Source: Euryarchaeota archaeon UBA229
GTDB taxonomy: Archaea > Thermoplasmatota > Poseidoniia > Poseidoniales > Poseidoniaceae
Direction of reading: 5' to 3'
NCBI GenBank assembly: GCA_002505355.1
Contig: DAUW01000043.1
Coordinates: 1-11,370 of the forward strand
Length of the DNA stretch: 11,370 nt
Shown here: positions 1-7,958 of the stretch, in pieces
Layout of the letters: each line of letters starts with the position of its first letter
Numbering within the stretch: the stretch's first letter is position 1
Notes under the pieces: model-generated
Databases searched by the model: none
What the model was told of the DNA's origin: nothing
The model's input: the letters and a program-made list of their open reading frames with translations, nothing else
Position numbers and translations under genes: made by a program

Positions 1-1790
1 CTCGGCCTGTCCACATCACAGCCTAATGCGAGTGCGGTGTGATAAGAAATTAGTTGCAATGGCAGTACAGTAAGAAATGGAGAAAGATAATTATTCACTT
101 TCGGTACACCAATATTGATGTCACCTTCTTCACTGATATCATCACCATGTTCGTGGATTAAAATGATTTTTGCACCTCTGGCACGACATTCGTGAATCGC
201 TGAGCGCGATTTCTCTTTAACGTGGTCGTTAGGCACAATAAATATCACCGGACTGCCGTCTTCTAGCAAGGCAATCGGCCCATGCTTCATCTCTCCTGCG
301 GGGTAAGCTAAACACGGTATGTAGGCAACTTCCATCAGCTTTAACGCACCTTCTTTAGCAACCGGAGCAGAAATACCTCTGCCCAGGAAAAGTACGCTTT
401 TTGCATTCTTGACTGCATCTACAGCCTCCATAATTGGTCCTTGATTAGCTAGGTATTCTTCAATGAGGTGTGGAATTTGTTGTAGCCCATTGATAATTTC
501 CTTGCCTTTTTCCTTACTTAGTGAGCGTGATCGAGCAACTTGGATTGAGAATATCGTTAATGCTGCAACCATGTTTGAGAATGCCTTGGTTGATGCAACT
601 GCTTGCTCTGGCCCAGAATGTATGTACACGCCTTGGCCACATTGGCGAGCAATCGATGACCCAACGACATTGACAATACCATGAACTGAACCTCCTTTCA
701 GTTGTATTTCTTTGAGTGCCGAAAGCGTATCAGCAGTTTCTCCTGATTGGGAAATTGCGAAATGTAGAGCATTCGGATTGACTACTGGTTCATTAGTGCG
801 AAATTCACTAGCGATGTGGGCGAGAGAAGGTATTCTAGCCAAGGATTCAATCAGAAACCCGCCAATCTCTGCTGCGTGATATGCTGTACCGCAACCAAGC
901 AGCCTGACATGTGGCAACTTCGATAAGTCGAGGGGTGAAAGCCTCAGCCCGCCTAATCTGCCGTTGCCCCGTACCCTGTCCAACCTACCGCTGATACATT
1001 GACGCAATGAGTCTGGCTGTTCATAGATTTCTTTCAGCATGTAATGTTCAAATTCGCCCAATTCCGCTTCCTGCCATTCCTCTTCAAGAACCGTAATATC
1101 TGTGTCAAATGATTCTCCGCGAAGATTACTCATGGTAATCTCATCTTTTGTCAGTGTGGCTATATCTCCATCATCCATGAATACGACGCGTTGGGTATGG
1201 GTGACTAGTGCATGTGGGTCGCTGGAGACAAATACTTCACCATCACCTTGACCAATGATTAGCGGTGAACCGTTTCTTGCGCACATTATTACTTCATGCT
1301 CAAGAAAGATAGCACAAAGGCCCCATGTACCAACCAATTTACTCAATGTCCTCCGTAACGCATCCGTTGGAGAGTCATCTCTGCCAAGTTCATACTCTAA
1401 GATATGGGAAATAACCTCTGAGTCAGTCTCACTGTTGAACTTCACCCCTTTCTTTTGCAATAGTGAACGCAAAGTTCGAGAATTTTCTATAATCCCATTA
1501 TGAACAATAACAACCTTTCCGTTTTCAGATAAATGTGGATGTGCATTCGGATCGGTGACTCCACCATGGGTAGCCCATCGAGTATGAGCAATTCCTAAAT
1601 TTCCCTGCAATACATTTGGAAGAATTGACTGTAATTCAGCAACTTTGCCAGTTTTCTTGTAAATACTAAATTCACCATTTTTTAACGCAATGCCCGATGA
1701 ATCATAACCTCGGTATTCTAACCTACGTAGTCCTTCCATGAGGATTGGAGCCGCTTGTTTAGGGCCCATGTATCCAAAAATGCCACACAT
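1..1790 (-). CDS. glmS: Glutamine--fructose-6-phosphate aminotransferase (isomerizing), C-terminal end cut by the window
   Basis: GlmS makes glucosamine-6-phosphate from fructose-6-phosphate and glutamine in the cytoplasm, the entry step to UDP-GlcNAc and thus to surface glycans. The reading frame is open from the ATG at 1790 to the window edge, 596 codons. The protein begins MCGIFGYMG, so Cys2 becomes the N-terminal nucleophile of the class II glutamine amidotransferase domain once Met is removed; HTRWATHGG and NGIIEN follow as in the family. The two SIS sugar-isomerase domains show LGCGTAYHA (residues 298-306), ISQSGETADT (346-355), and EGALKLMEVAY then AGEMKHGP (498-505, catalytic His503). 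The last visible residues, CDVDRP, match the family just before the usual NLAKSVTVE ending, so only about ten residues are missing. The start is fixed by Cys2 and by AGGTGA (1800-1795, minus strand), four bases upstream and overlapping the stop codon of the preceding protease gene. Function is certain; the link to the protease is operonic only. Confidence 0.97.
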   Translation of the reverse strand, partial: MCGIFGYMGPKQAAPILMEGLRRLEYRGYDSSGIALKNGEFSIYKKTGKVAELQSILPNVLQGNLGIAHTRWATHGGVTDPNAHPHLSENGKVVIVHNGIIENSRTLRSLLQKKGVKFNSETDSEVISHILEYELGRDDSPTDALRRTLSKLVGTWGLCAIFLEHEVIMCARNGSPLIIGQGDGEVFVSSDPHALVTHTQRVVFMDDGDIATLTKDEITMSNLRGESFDTDITVLEEEWQEAELGEFEHYMLKEIYEQPDSLRQCISGRLDRVRGNGRLGGLRLSPLDLSKLPHVRLLGCGTAYHAAEIGGFLIESLARIPSLAHIASEFRTNEPVVNPNALHFAISQSGETADTLSALKEIQLKGGSVHGIVNVVGSSIARQCGQGVYIHSGPEQAVASTKAFSNMVAALTIFSIQVARSRSLSKEKGKEIINGLQQIPHLIEEYLANQGPIMEAVDAVKNAKSVLFLGRGISAPVAKEGALKLMEVAYIPCLAYPAGEMKHGPIALLEDGSPVIFIVPNDHVKEKSRSAIHECRARGAKIILIHEHGDDISEEGDINIGVPKVNNYLSPFLTVLPLQLISYHTALALGCDVDRP

Positions 1791-1794
1791 GCCG

Positions 1795-1800
1795 TCACCT
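1795..1800 (-). promoter_or_regulatory. Ribosome binding site of glmS, overlapping the upstream stop codon
   Basis: On the minus strand the sequence reads TAG GTGACGGC ATG. AGGTGA is complementary to the archaeal 16S 3' end, sits four bases before the glmS ATG and includes the last two bases of the protease TAG stop. This arrangement suggests translational coupling between protease and glmS on one transcript. Confidence 0.7.
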
Positions 1801-4800
1801 ACAATTCTACGACTGCGTCACATACCGGGCACTGCACTTTGGTCAGACGCAAATCTTTGATGGTGAACTTTGCCGAACATTCCAAGCAATTAGCTTCTTT
1901 CTGCGGAACTGGCATGTTTGGCATTGGCATAGTTGGTAAACCAGGAGCACCCATAGGAGGCAGGTTCGGTAAATCCGGCAATGGGAGTTCAGCAGTTGTC
2001 GGTGGTGCGGTATCAATTGGCGGTTGTGGCAGATTGCTAATCATTTGCTCGGTCATTTCTACCATTTCACGTTGCTGCTTACGCTTCATCCTACGTTCAA
2101 GCCTTGAGTTACCCTCACCGGATTCCGCTTTAGCGGCTAAGGCCTGCTCCAAGGTTTCGTCAGGCTCAACGACAGCTTGGAGTTTTGGAACAACAACTGA
2201 CTGTACGACTAATTCTTCAGCGTCCATATTTATTGCCATAGCGGTCCCATCGTCTTCCTCTATATCCACCATAATTTCAACATCGTCTTCATCGCTATCT
2301 AATGTTGCTGATACAACCTGCAATTCATCCTCGCGTATGCTTCTTCGAAGTGAAACTACAAGATAGAGGAAGATAAGCGAGATAGTTGCCACAGTAACAA
2401 TAAGGATGGCTGCCTTAGTTGTTTCATCGCCCGGCAACGGCTCAAGTAGGGTTTCCAAGAAGGTCTTCTCTTTGGTGACTATATCATCTGCTTCTAGCGA
2501 AACTATGGTCTTGAAAGATAATGAACCGCTGCTAGATGAAACAAGCGTGATAGACTCCTCGTTTGTCGTAGCGTATCCAAGGGTAAATCCTTCAGTAATC
2601 AAGTTTGATAGCACAAATTCATTTTCCTCAACGTCTACTATACCATAGCGCGTCATTGGACCGTAGACATTTATTTCATCATAAATTAGTGAAATTCTAT
2701 CTTCATACGATGACATTACGAGATTTGTTACACCTGCAGCGACCATGAACTCTGGTTCATCTGCAGACCACGAATTATCGGTGATTACATATGCTATTTT
2801 TGATTCGCCACCAAACCCTTCTACCCATGTTGCTGCAAGTACATCACGACCGTTTCTCTGGTAGACCTCAAGTTGAGCGTTTGAGGCATAATCGCCGACC
2901 GAATATTGGAATGACCATGATGGAAGCCACTCTTTGCCGTGCGCGTACATCAATCCTACACGATCGATGCCAGTTACGTCATCACGCAGTTCTTGATACA
3001 AAATGTGCATGTTCTCCTCGCCGATGTCGATGGCTAGGGAGTCTCCTTGTGATGGTTTGATATCGATATTGGATAATATGTAACTTGAACTCCACGAACT
3101 TTGGATGTGTGGAGTGTCGGACATCAACACAAAAATAGAGGTGATATCGTTGTATGACCCGCCTGTAGCAATGTCCCGGTGATATCCTGCTAGTACAATT
3201 CGATCGCCTTTTTTAGCCATATCTAAGCCCCAATATCGGCCCTCTGAAAGTTTCAATGCGGTCATGTGTGTCTGTTTTTCTGTTGTCTCACCAGCAGATG
3301 TGATCGCAGTCATCGCAATGTGGGACAGGAAGTAGCCTTGCTGACTTAGAACATTCTCCGTCCATGCAGCATGGACAAGACCATCATCCCGTAAAATTGC
3401 GGTTAATTCACCTGCCCATGAATCTGCTAATTTGACGTCTGCTAAAGTCGCCCATGCCCCCGATGAAGATTCAGTCACCGTACGAACATGCAATTCACCG
3501 TCAACTGTGGTGAATAATAAGCCACTTTCTTCCATGCCGACGAAATCAATTATTTGCTCTCCCGACAGTAAATTAAGCCTGACCGGTGAATCAAGACCAA
3601 CCTCATTGACTACTACAGTAAACTTAAGCTCGGAATGTTCGGTTTCTACTCCATTGCCCGACATGACCGCTTTGAATGTAGTCCCACCTGCAACCGAGTA
3701 ATTTTCCGGCACGATGAATCTACCTTCATCATAGCCCGAGCTAGAGTCCGAACCCGGAATGATGGTGATAGTATCCTCCGCTAATGGAATATATCCGGTC
3801 CCAGAATCAACGTAAAGCGTTAGGGTCAATCCGGTAGCGTCCGTCTGGCCTAAGTTATCCACTCTCACTATGATGGTGTATTGTTGGCCTGGATTAGGAA
3901 TTAATGGTACTGTTTGATACGCTCCTTGCATGAATCTCAAGGTAGGCTCAACAGGCCGCTCTTCAACCTCAAACGGGAAACTGTATGAATTGTCCTCAGG
4001 GTTTGGATCATTGTAGTTAGCGGACGGGTCTATCGCTAAGGTCACCGTATGTGTACCAACCTCTGTGGCCCACCAGTAAAGGGTAATTTCCGCTTCCTCG
4101 CCATCATTGAGATTTGAAATGGTTATGTCTGAGGGGTACACATCCGAATTATCACCTGGTGCTTCTAATTTTATGTAAACATCATCAGCATCTAGGTCGC
4201 CTACATTCTCGATAGTAAAACGCACTGTGAGTATCGAGCCAGCAACCGCAGTTTGTACCGGTAAACCAACCTCATCTAGGACTTCTACTACTCCGGTAAA
4301 TATGAAATCGGGCGCAGCGGGCATGTTATCAACATCGATGGTCCTTCTTATGTCATCGGTTTTTACACCCGACTCATTCACCATTCTGAAACTTAATCGG
4401 GTGGACCCATCGGATACTGTCGTTGAATCCCAGTTGTATGACCAATCCTGGCTACCTACCTCAAGGTCTGGTAATTCAGTGGCAAATTCCCACTCTCCAT
4501 TGTCAACTTTGTACTCCATGTAGTCGTGTTGAACTCCATCAACCGTGCCGGTAAATTCGACCAAACCACTGACACTTTGACCTACGTTTGGACTTGCGAT
4601 TGTGACTTTCATGCGGGCCAGGTTTATCACTCTGAAATCGATATTTGATTCCGCCTCAGTATCAGTATCATACAACTTCACACTTACAATAACGTACTCT
4701 TCATCAGCCTGAATCCAGTCCTCCAAGATATTTACATTTAGAGTCCAGTTCCCGATATCTCCACCTGCGATTGTCCAAGGCTTAAGTTCCCGCTCAGTGC

Positions 4801-6730
4801 CAGATTCTAGGAACTGAGCGATGCGGATCTGAACCTGATTAAACTGCTCGCCTGACGGGAAATCTGTGGTTCCTGAAATTGTCGCCGTATTACCCTCTAA
4901 CCACCAAGTGTTATTGGTTGGTTGCTCGATGGAGACATAATCTCCAGTTCCGTTACCGCTTGGGGGTGGTGCGACAACTCCGGTATCTTCTAGTGCAGTA
5001 CACGGTTGATCTAGCGCTAAATCGATGGCACATGAAGCGTCGATTAAACCAAAGCCCCACTTTTCATGCCACCGATCTGAAACAGTATTTGCTGGTTTAT
5101 CTCTTATTTCGGAGGAATTACGAATTACATCCATTACCTCAAATGCATTCAATGATGGTGCCGCCTCACGCACTAGGGCAACTATACCAGAGGCGATTGG
5201 AGTTGCCATGCTAGTGCCGTCTTTTTCATCATAATCGGCATCTGCCTCTGGACGTGGTGCCCCTGGGAATGAGGTCCCGGTTGCTGCAGTTGCCGAAATG
5301 ATGTTCGAGCCATAAGCGGCAATATCGGGCTTTAGTTCATCCCACTCATTGTCATCTCCGTCATCGAGGCGTGGCCCGAAATTAGAGAAACTTGAGATGC
5401 CATCGTTTGTTCGGTTAACCGTACCAAAGTCAGACGCTGACGCCACAGCAAAACCCAAATCAGCACTTGCCGGCGATGGTACGCGCTTTGAGCCATCATT
5501 GCCCATTGCAATAACACAAACAATATCGGCATTTTCTGTGGCGTTGTTAATCAAGCGCGCTTCGCCTCCAGTTCCGTTATCTCCTTCATCACCGGGATTT
5601 AATGGTGATGAAAGTGATCCAAAGGACATTGAGCCAATTTGTATACCTCTACTTGAGGAATTATGTCCCCAATCAGTTTCAGCATTGTTTATCATCCACT
5701 GAATCCCGTTTATCGAATATTGCGAATTCGTACCACCAGCATCGGTCAATACTTTGATGTCAACTAAGTAGGCACCGGGAGCGGTACCAACGTGCACTCG
5801 TGAGGAATCGCCGGTACCTAAAGCGGACCCGGCAACATGAGTGCCGTGACCTTGACCATCGTCTGGATCTTGCGATCCGTCTGGATTAGCGGCAGCAGAT
5901 GTTGCATCATATCCGGCAACCCATTTGTGGTCATCATACGATAATGGGTCGGTGTCTGGGGCATCGTTTTGGTCATCAAAATCATTTAGTGAACGGTGTT
6001 CATTATCGACGCCCGTATCAAGTACAGCAATGACAATGCCATCACCAGAATATCCTCTTTCATATGCAGTCTCGGAATAAACCTCTGACGGCATTGCTCT
6101 AGTTGCCTTGCCTGCAATGTCATTGTTTGGCACCATAACATTCTGCATCTCAATCACTACCACGCCGTTTAGGTGATATATGTCCATCAACGAACTCACC
6201 GGTACTTTGTCCACGACGATTGAATCAATACTTTCTGGCCGATCAAACCAAGCCCCTGATTCTTCACCCACCCAGTTGTGATTATCTAAAACTGTCCTTA
6301 GCTCAGTGACATCAGCATCGGTTGGATGCCATGCATAATCAACAACTATCGCTACTGTTCGCATGCCGTCATCACCAATGATCGCTGTTGGAGAGATTGA
6401 TTCTGAGCCTGCCAATACTCGTTGTAGCCTGTCATCCATGCCATTCCAGTCCAGATCTGGTCCGTAACTTAGCCACCATCCGTCTTGCTCTGACGCTGGC
6501 AGGTTGCCACGCATGTCCAATCTCAACGGCCTTTCACACAACTGTTCACCGCACATCAGCGGCGGCAGTCCCTCAACCATAATTGGGTCAGTATGTGTTT
6601 GCTGCTCCACGGCAAGGGGCTTATTTTCGGTAGTCAGCGCTGTCGAAGTCGCTACCGCAGAGAGGCTTGCTAACAAAAATATCAGCGTAATTAATACCGC
6701 TGAACGACGCAAACCCATGACTGAACTCAT
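1799..6730 (-). CDS. Giant secreted, membrane-anchored subtilisin-family (S8) serine protease with Ig/CARDB-like modules and a cytoplasmic zinc-ribbon tail
   Basis: This is a 1643-residue multidomain protease; numbering is from the ATG at 6730. Residues 5-30 form a signal peptide (two Arg, then a long hydrophobic core). Residues 123-200 look like an I9-type propeptide. The S8 domain (about 215-575) has the full triad: Asp238 in AVLDTG, His295 in GHGTHVAG and Ser507 in GTSMATP, with oxyanion Asn411 in AMGND. Then come two Ig-like modules (598-800), two CARDB-like modules (808-923 and 924-1043), and a beta-rich region (about 1048-1420) with repeated strand patterns suggesting a propeller. One membrane helix (1440-1460) is followed by LRRS, then a cytoplasmic tail that is acidic, charged-helical and Pro/Met-rich, ending in a zinc ribbon (Cys1615, 1618, 1634, 1637). 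The likely role is digestion of external proteins at the cell surface; substrates are unknown. I prefer this start over the ATG at 6751 because GGGGTG (6743-6738) lies seven bases upstream of it and the shorter signal peptide is more typical. glmS follows after 8 bases. Confidence 0.93.
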   Translation of the reverse strand: MSSVMGLRRSAVLITLIFLLASLSAVATSTALTTENKPLAVEQQTHTDPIMVEGLPPLMCGEQLCERPLRLDMRGNLPASEQDGWWLSYGPDLDWNGMDDRLQRVLAGSESISPTAIIGDDGMRTVAIVVDYAWHPTDADVTELRTVLDNHNWVGEESGAWFDRPESIDSIVVDKVPVSSLMDIYHLNGVVVIEMQNVMVPNNDIAGKATRAMPSEVYSETAYERGYSGDGIVIAVLDTGVDNEHRSLNDFDDQNDAPDTDPLSYDDHKWVAGYDATSAAANPDGSQDPDDGQGHGTHVAGSALGTGDSSRVHVGTAPGAYLVDIKVLTDAGGTNSQYSINGIQWMINNAETDWGHNSSSRGIQIGSMSFGSLSSPLNPGDEGDNGTGGEARLINNATENADIVCVIAMGNDGSKRVPSPASADLGFAVASASDFGTVNRTNDGISSFSNFGPRLDDGDDNEWDELKPDIAAYGSNIISATAATGTSFPGAPRPEADADYDEKDGTSMATPIASGIVALVREAAPSLNAFEVMDVIRNSSEIRDKPANTVSDRWHEKWGFGLIDASCAIDLALDQPCTALEDTGVVAPPPSGNGTGDYVSIEQPTNNTWWLEGNTATISGTTDFPSGEQFNQVQIRIAQFLESGTERELKPWTIAGGDIGNWTLNVNILEDWIQADEEYVIVSVKLYDTDTEAESNIDFRVINLARMKVTIASPNVGQSVSGLVEFTGTVDGVQHDYMEYKVDNGEWEFATELPDLEVGSQDWSYNWDSTTVSDGSTRLSFRMVNESGVKTDDIRRTIDVDNMPAAPDFIFTGVVEVLDEVGLPVQTAVAGSILTVRFTIENVGDLDADDVYIKLEAPGDNSDVYPSDITISNLNDGEEAEITLYWWATEVGTHTVTLAIDPSANYNDPNPEDNSYSFPFEVEERPVEPTLRFMQGAYQTVPLIPNPGQQYTIIVRVDNLGQTDATGLTLTLYVDSGTGYIPLAEDTITIIPGSDSSSGYDEGRFIVPENYSVAGGTTFKAVMSGNGVETEHSELKFTVVVNEVGLDSPVRLNLLSGEQIIDFVGMEESGLLFTTVDGELHVRTVTESSSGAWATLADVKLADSWAGELTAILRDDGLVHAAWTENVLSQQGYFLSHIAMTAITSAGETTEKQTHMTALKLSEGRYWGLDMAKKGDRIVLAGYHRDIATGGSYNDITSIFVLMSDTPHIQSSWSSSYILSNIDIKPSQGDSLAIDIGEENMHILYQELRDDVTGIDRVGLMYAHGKEWLPSWSFQYSVGDYASNAQLEVYQRNGRDVLAATWVEGFGGESKIAYVITDNSWSADEPEFMVAAGVTNLVMSSYEDRISLIYDEINVYGPMTRYGIVDVEENEFVLSNLITEGFTLGYATTNEESITLVSSSSGSLSFKTIVSLEADDIVTKEKTFLETLLEPLPGDETTKAAILIVTVATISLIFLYLVVSLRRSIREDELQVVSATLDSDEDDVEIMVDIEEDDGTAMAINMDAEELVVQSVVVPKLQAVVEPDETLEQALAAKAESGEGNSRLERRMKRKQQREMVEMTEQMISNLPQPPIDTAPPTTAELPLPDLPNLPPMGAPGLPTMPMPNMPVPQKEANCLECSAKFTIKDLRLTKVQCPVCDAVVEL

Positions 6731-6737
6731 TGATAGA

Positions 6738-6743
6738 CACCCC
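6738..6743 (-). promoter_or_regulatory. Probable ribosome binding site choosing the protease start at 6730
   Basis: The minus strand reads AAGGGGTG, seven bases, then ATG at 6730. GGGGTG can pair along its whole length with the anti-Shine-Dalgarno CUCCAC if one G-U wobble is allowed. The alternative ATG at 6751 has only AGGT three bases upstream. This decides between two in-frame starts seven codons apart. Confidence 0.45.
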
Positions 6744-6798
6744 TTGAACATCTAACCTGAGACTTAACCATGTTTTGATAGTATCCTTTTCTCGACCC

Positions 6799-6828
6799 TT
6801 CCCCAACCCCCTTAGGGGGTTTGGGGAA
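6799..6828. repeat. Strong GC-rich inverted repeat (hairpin) between the rhomboid and protease genes
   Basis: TTCCCCAACCCCC (6799-6811) and GGGGGTTTGGGGAA (6815-6828) are complementary apart from one bulged T, with a 3-base TTA loop: a 13-bp stem. It starts one base past the rhomboid stop codon (6830-6832) and lies about 70 bases before the protease start. In the direction of transcription (minus strand) it is followed by AAGGGTCGAG rather than by a T-run, so it does not look like an intrinsic terminator. It could be a 3' end stabiliser, a processing site or a leader element of the protease mRNA. The minus strand also carries the G-runs GGGGG, GGGG, GGG and GG, so a weak two-layer G-quadruplex is a competing structure. 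Confidence 0.7.
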
Positions 6829-6829
6829 A

Positions 6830-7870
6830 TTATGGCCAGTTGAAATGTTCAGGATTGTTAGAACATTGTAAGTGTGGACCGTCAGAACGCTCAACAACTC
6901 CCAATTTACTACCGCAGCTAGGGCATGATGACATATCTCCAATATGCTCCATCCAAGCCTGCCTTGTTTCTGGCTCATCACTAGATTCCATCAAACTCTT
7001 GACCGGTTCCCTGAGGTTTCTCGGCAACTCATACCCTTGAGATTCCCAAGGATTTCCAACCTCCGACAGGTCGCGCATTTGGGTCTTTATACGGCGCAGC
7101 CGATTGATTACCTCACTTGAGGATGAGGGCCCGCCATCTTCTATGCCCAACGGAACTGGCCCACCCTTGGCGACCAATGGTAACACGGCATATGCAAGGA
7201 TGAAGCCACCCAAGTGTGCCATATGTCCAACATCACTAGGCCGGTCTAGACCATAAATAGAATATGCTCTAACAACTTCTAGAGCAAAATAAATCAAAGC
7301 CAGGTAAAATACTGGCCATTTCCTAATGAGTATCAGTGGGAACGGAATCTCATCTTTTGGCCATCCTGCTAGATACGCGCCAAATAATCCAAACGCTGCA
7401 CCTGAAGCACCCAATGCTGGTCGAGAGGAGTCAAAATTAAACAGCACCCAGGCAATCGAGCCACCAATCAAGCTGATGAAATATATCGCGGTAAATCGTC
7501 GCCACCCAAGACGCTGCTCAAGTGGTATTCCGACTAGTGAAATTACCAGAATATTACTCAAAACGTGAGTCGCATCAAACTGACTATGAAGAAATCCTGC
7601 AGAAACAAAAGTGACCCAGTTAGAGGGTGATTTTGCTTCACTTGGTCGCATCCACAAATCTTCCCACAGCCACTGCGATACTAAGTCAAAATTGTACATG
7701 AGCGACCATACGACTTGAACTAGATATCCTAACAACAACGCTACAGTCATTGAAAGGGCGAATGAGGTTTTGTGACGGTACGAATAAACCAATGGCCATA
7801 ATATTGCGAGCAACCATACCACAAATAGACAACTCTCAACAACGCTGAACTGCGTAAATTGGGCCGCCAT
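6830..7870 (-). CDS. Rhomboid-family intramembrane serine protease with a C-terminal zinc ribbon
   Basis: Rhomboids cut membrane-spanning helices of other proteins within the bilayer. Numbering is from the ATG at 7870 (346 residues). An extra N-terminal helix (13-30) precedes a six-helix core. The conserved H102-x3-N106 pair opens core helix 2, the nucleophile is Ser156 in GASGAAFGL, and the general base is His219 in HMAHLGG. A hydrophilic tail of about 100 residues ends in a zinc ribbon with Cys316, Cys319 and Cys336; His342 appears to replace the usual fourth Cys. The frame stays open up to an ATG at 7930, which would add 20 residues. That would leave only 28 bases to the divergent ccmAB start, and those residues do not look like a rhomboid N-terminus, so I chose 7870. 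There is no Shine-Dalgarno, but a TATA-like TTCAAAAAT lies about 25 bases upstream, fitting a leaderless mRNA. The substrate is unknown. Confidence 0.92.
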   Translation of the reverse strand: MAAQFTQFSVVESCLFVVWLLAILWPLVYSYRHKTSFALSMTVALLLGYLVQVVWSLMYNFDLVSQWLWEDLWMRPSEAKSPSNWVTFVSAGFLHSQFDATHVLSNILVISLVGIPLEQRLGWRRFTAIYFISLIGGSIAWVLFNFDSSRPALGASGAAFGLFGAYLAGWPKDEIPFPLILIRKWPVFYLALIYFALEVVRAYSIYGLDRPSDVGHMAHLGGFILAYAVLPLVAKGGPVPLGIEDGGPSSSSEVINRLRRIKTQMRDLSEVGNPWESQGYELPRNLREPVKSLMESSDEPETRQAWMEHIGDMSSCPSCGSKLGVVERSDGPHLQCSNNPEHFNWP

Positions 7871-7890
7871 GGTGGGGCATGAAGCTAACC

Positions 7891-7899
7891 ATTTTTGAA
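7891..7899 (-). promoter_or_regulatory. Possible TATA box for a leaderless rhomboid transcript
   Basis: TTCAAAAAT on the minus strand is centred about 25 bases upstream of the ATG at 7870, the spacing expected between an archaeal TATA element and a leaderless transcription start. It is the most AT-rich stretch in the 88-base divergent gap. I find no equally convincing element for ccmAB on the plus strand; CAAAAT at 7916-7921 would place a start near 7944. Confidence 0.35.
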
Positions 7900-7958
7900 C
7901 TAGTGTAGGGTTACGACAAAATGGTAGCATTCATTGCTGTTCAGCCAATCGCTAGACC

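Noticed and set aside
1890..2010. Pro/Leu/Met-rich repetitive coding segment as a tandem repeat
   Set aside because: The protein segment is low in complexity, but the DNA shows no regular repeat unit; it reads as a flexible linker before the zinc ribbon.
1755..2366. Open frame of 203 codons on the plus strand opposite the protease C-terminus
   Set aside because: Ser/Thr-rich low-complexity translation, no recognisable domain, and entirely antisense to the well-supported protease tail; it is a shadow of the minus-strand gene.
6731..6751. Longer protease N-terminus starting at the ATG at 6751
   Set aside because: Only a weak AGGT precedes it, while GGGGTG is well placed for the ATG at 6730. 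The difference is seven residues before the signal peptide.
6801..6826. Hairpin as an intrinsic terminator of the rhomboid gene
   Set aside because: No T-run follows on the minus strand; the stem alone does not meet either the bacterial or the archaeal termination pattern.
7871..7930. Longer rhomboid N-terminus starting at the ATG at 7930
   Set aside because: The 20 extra residues (with two Cys, no signal or helix) do not look like a rhomboid start, there is no ribosome binding site, and only 28 bases would remain to the divergent gene. Not excluded outright.
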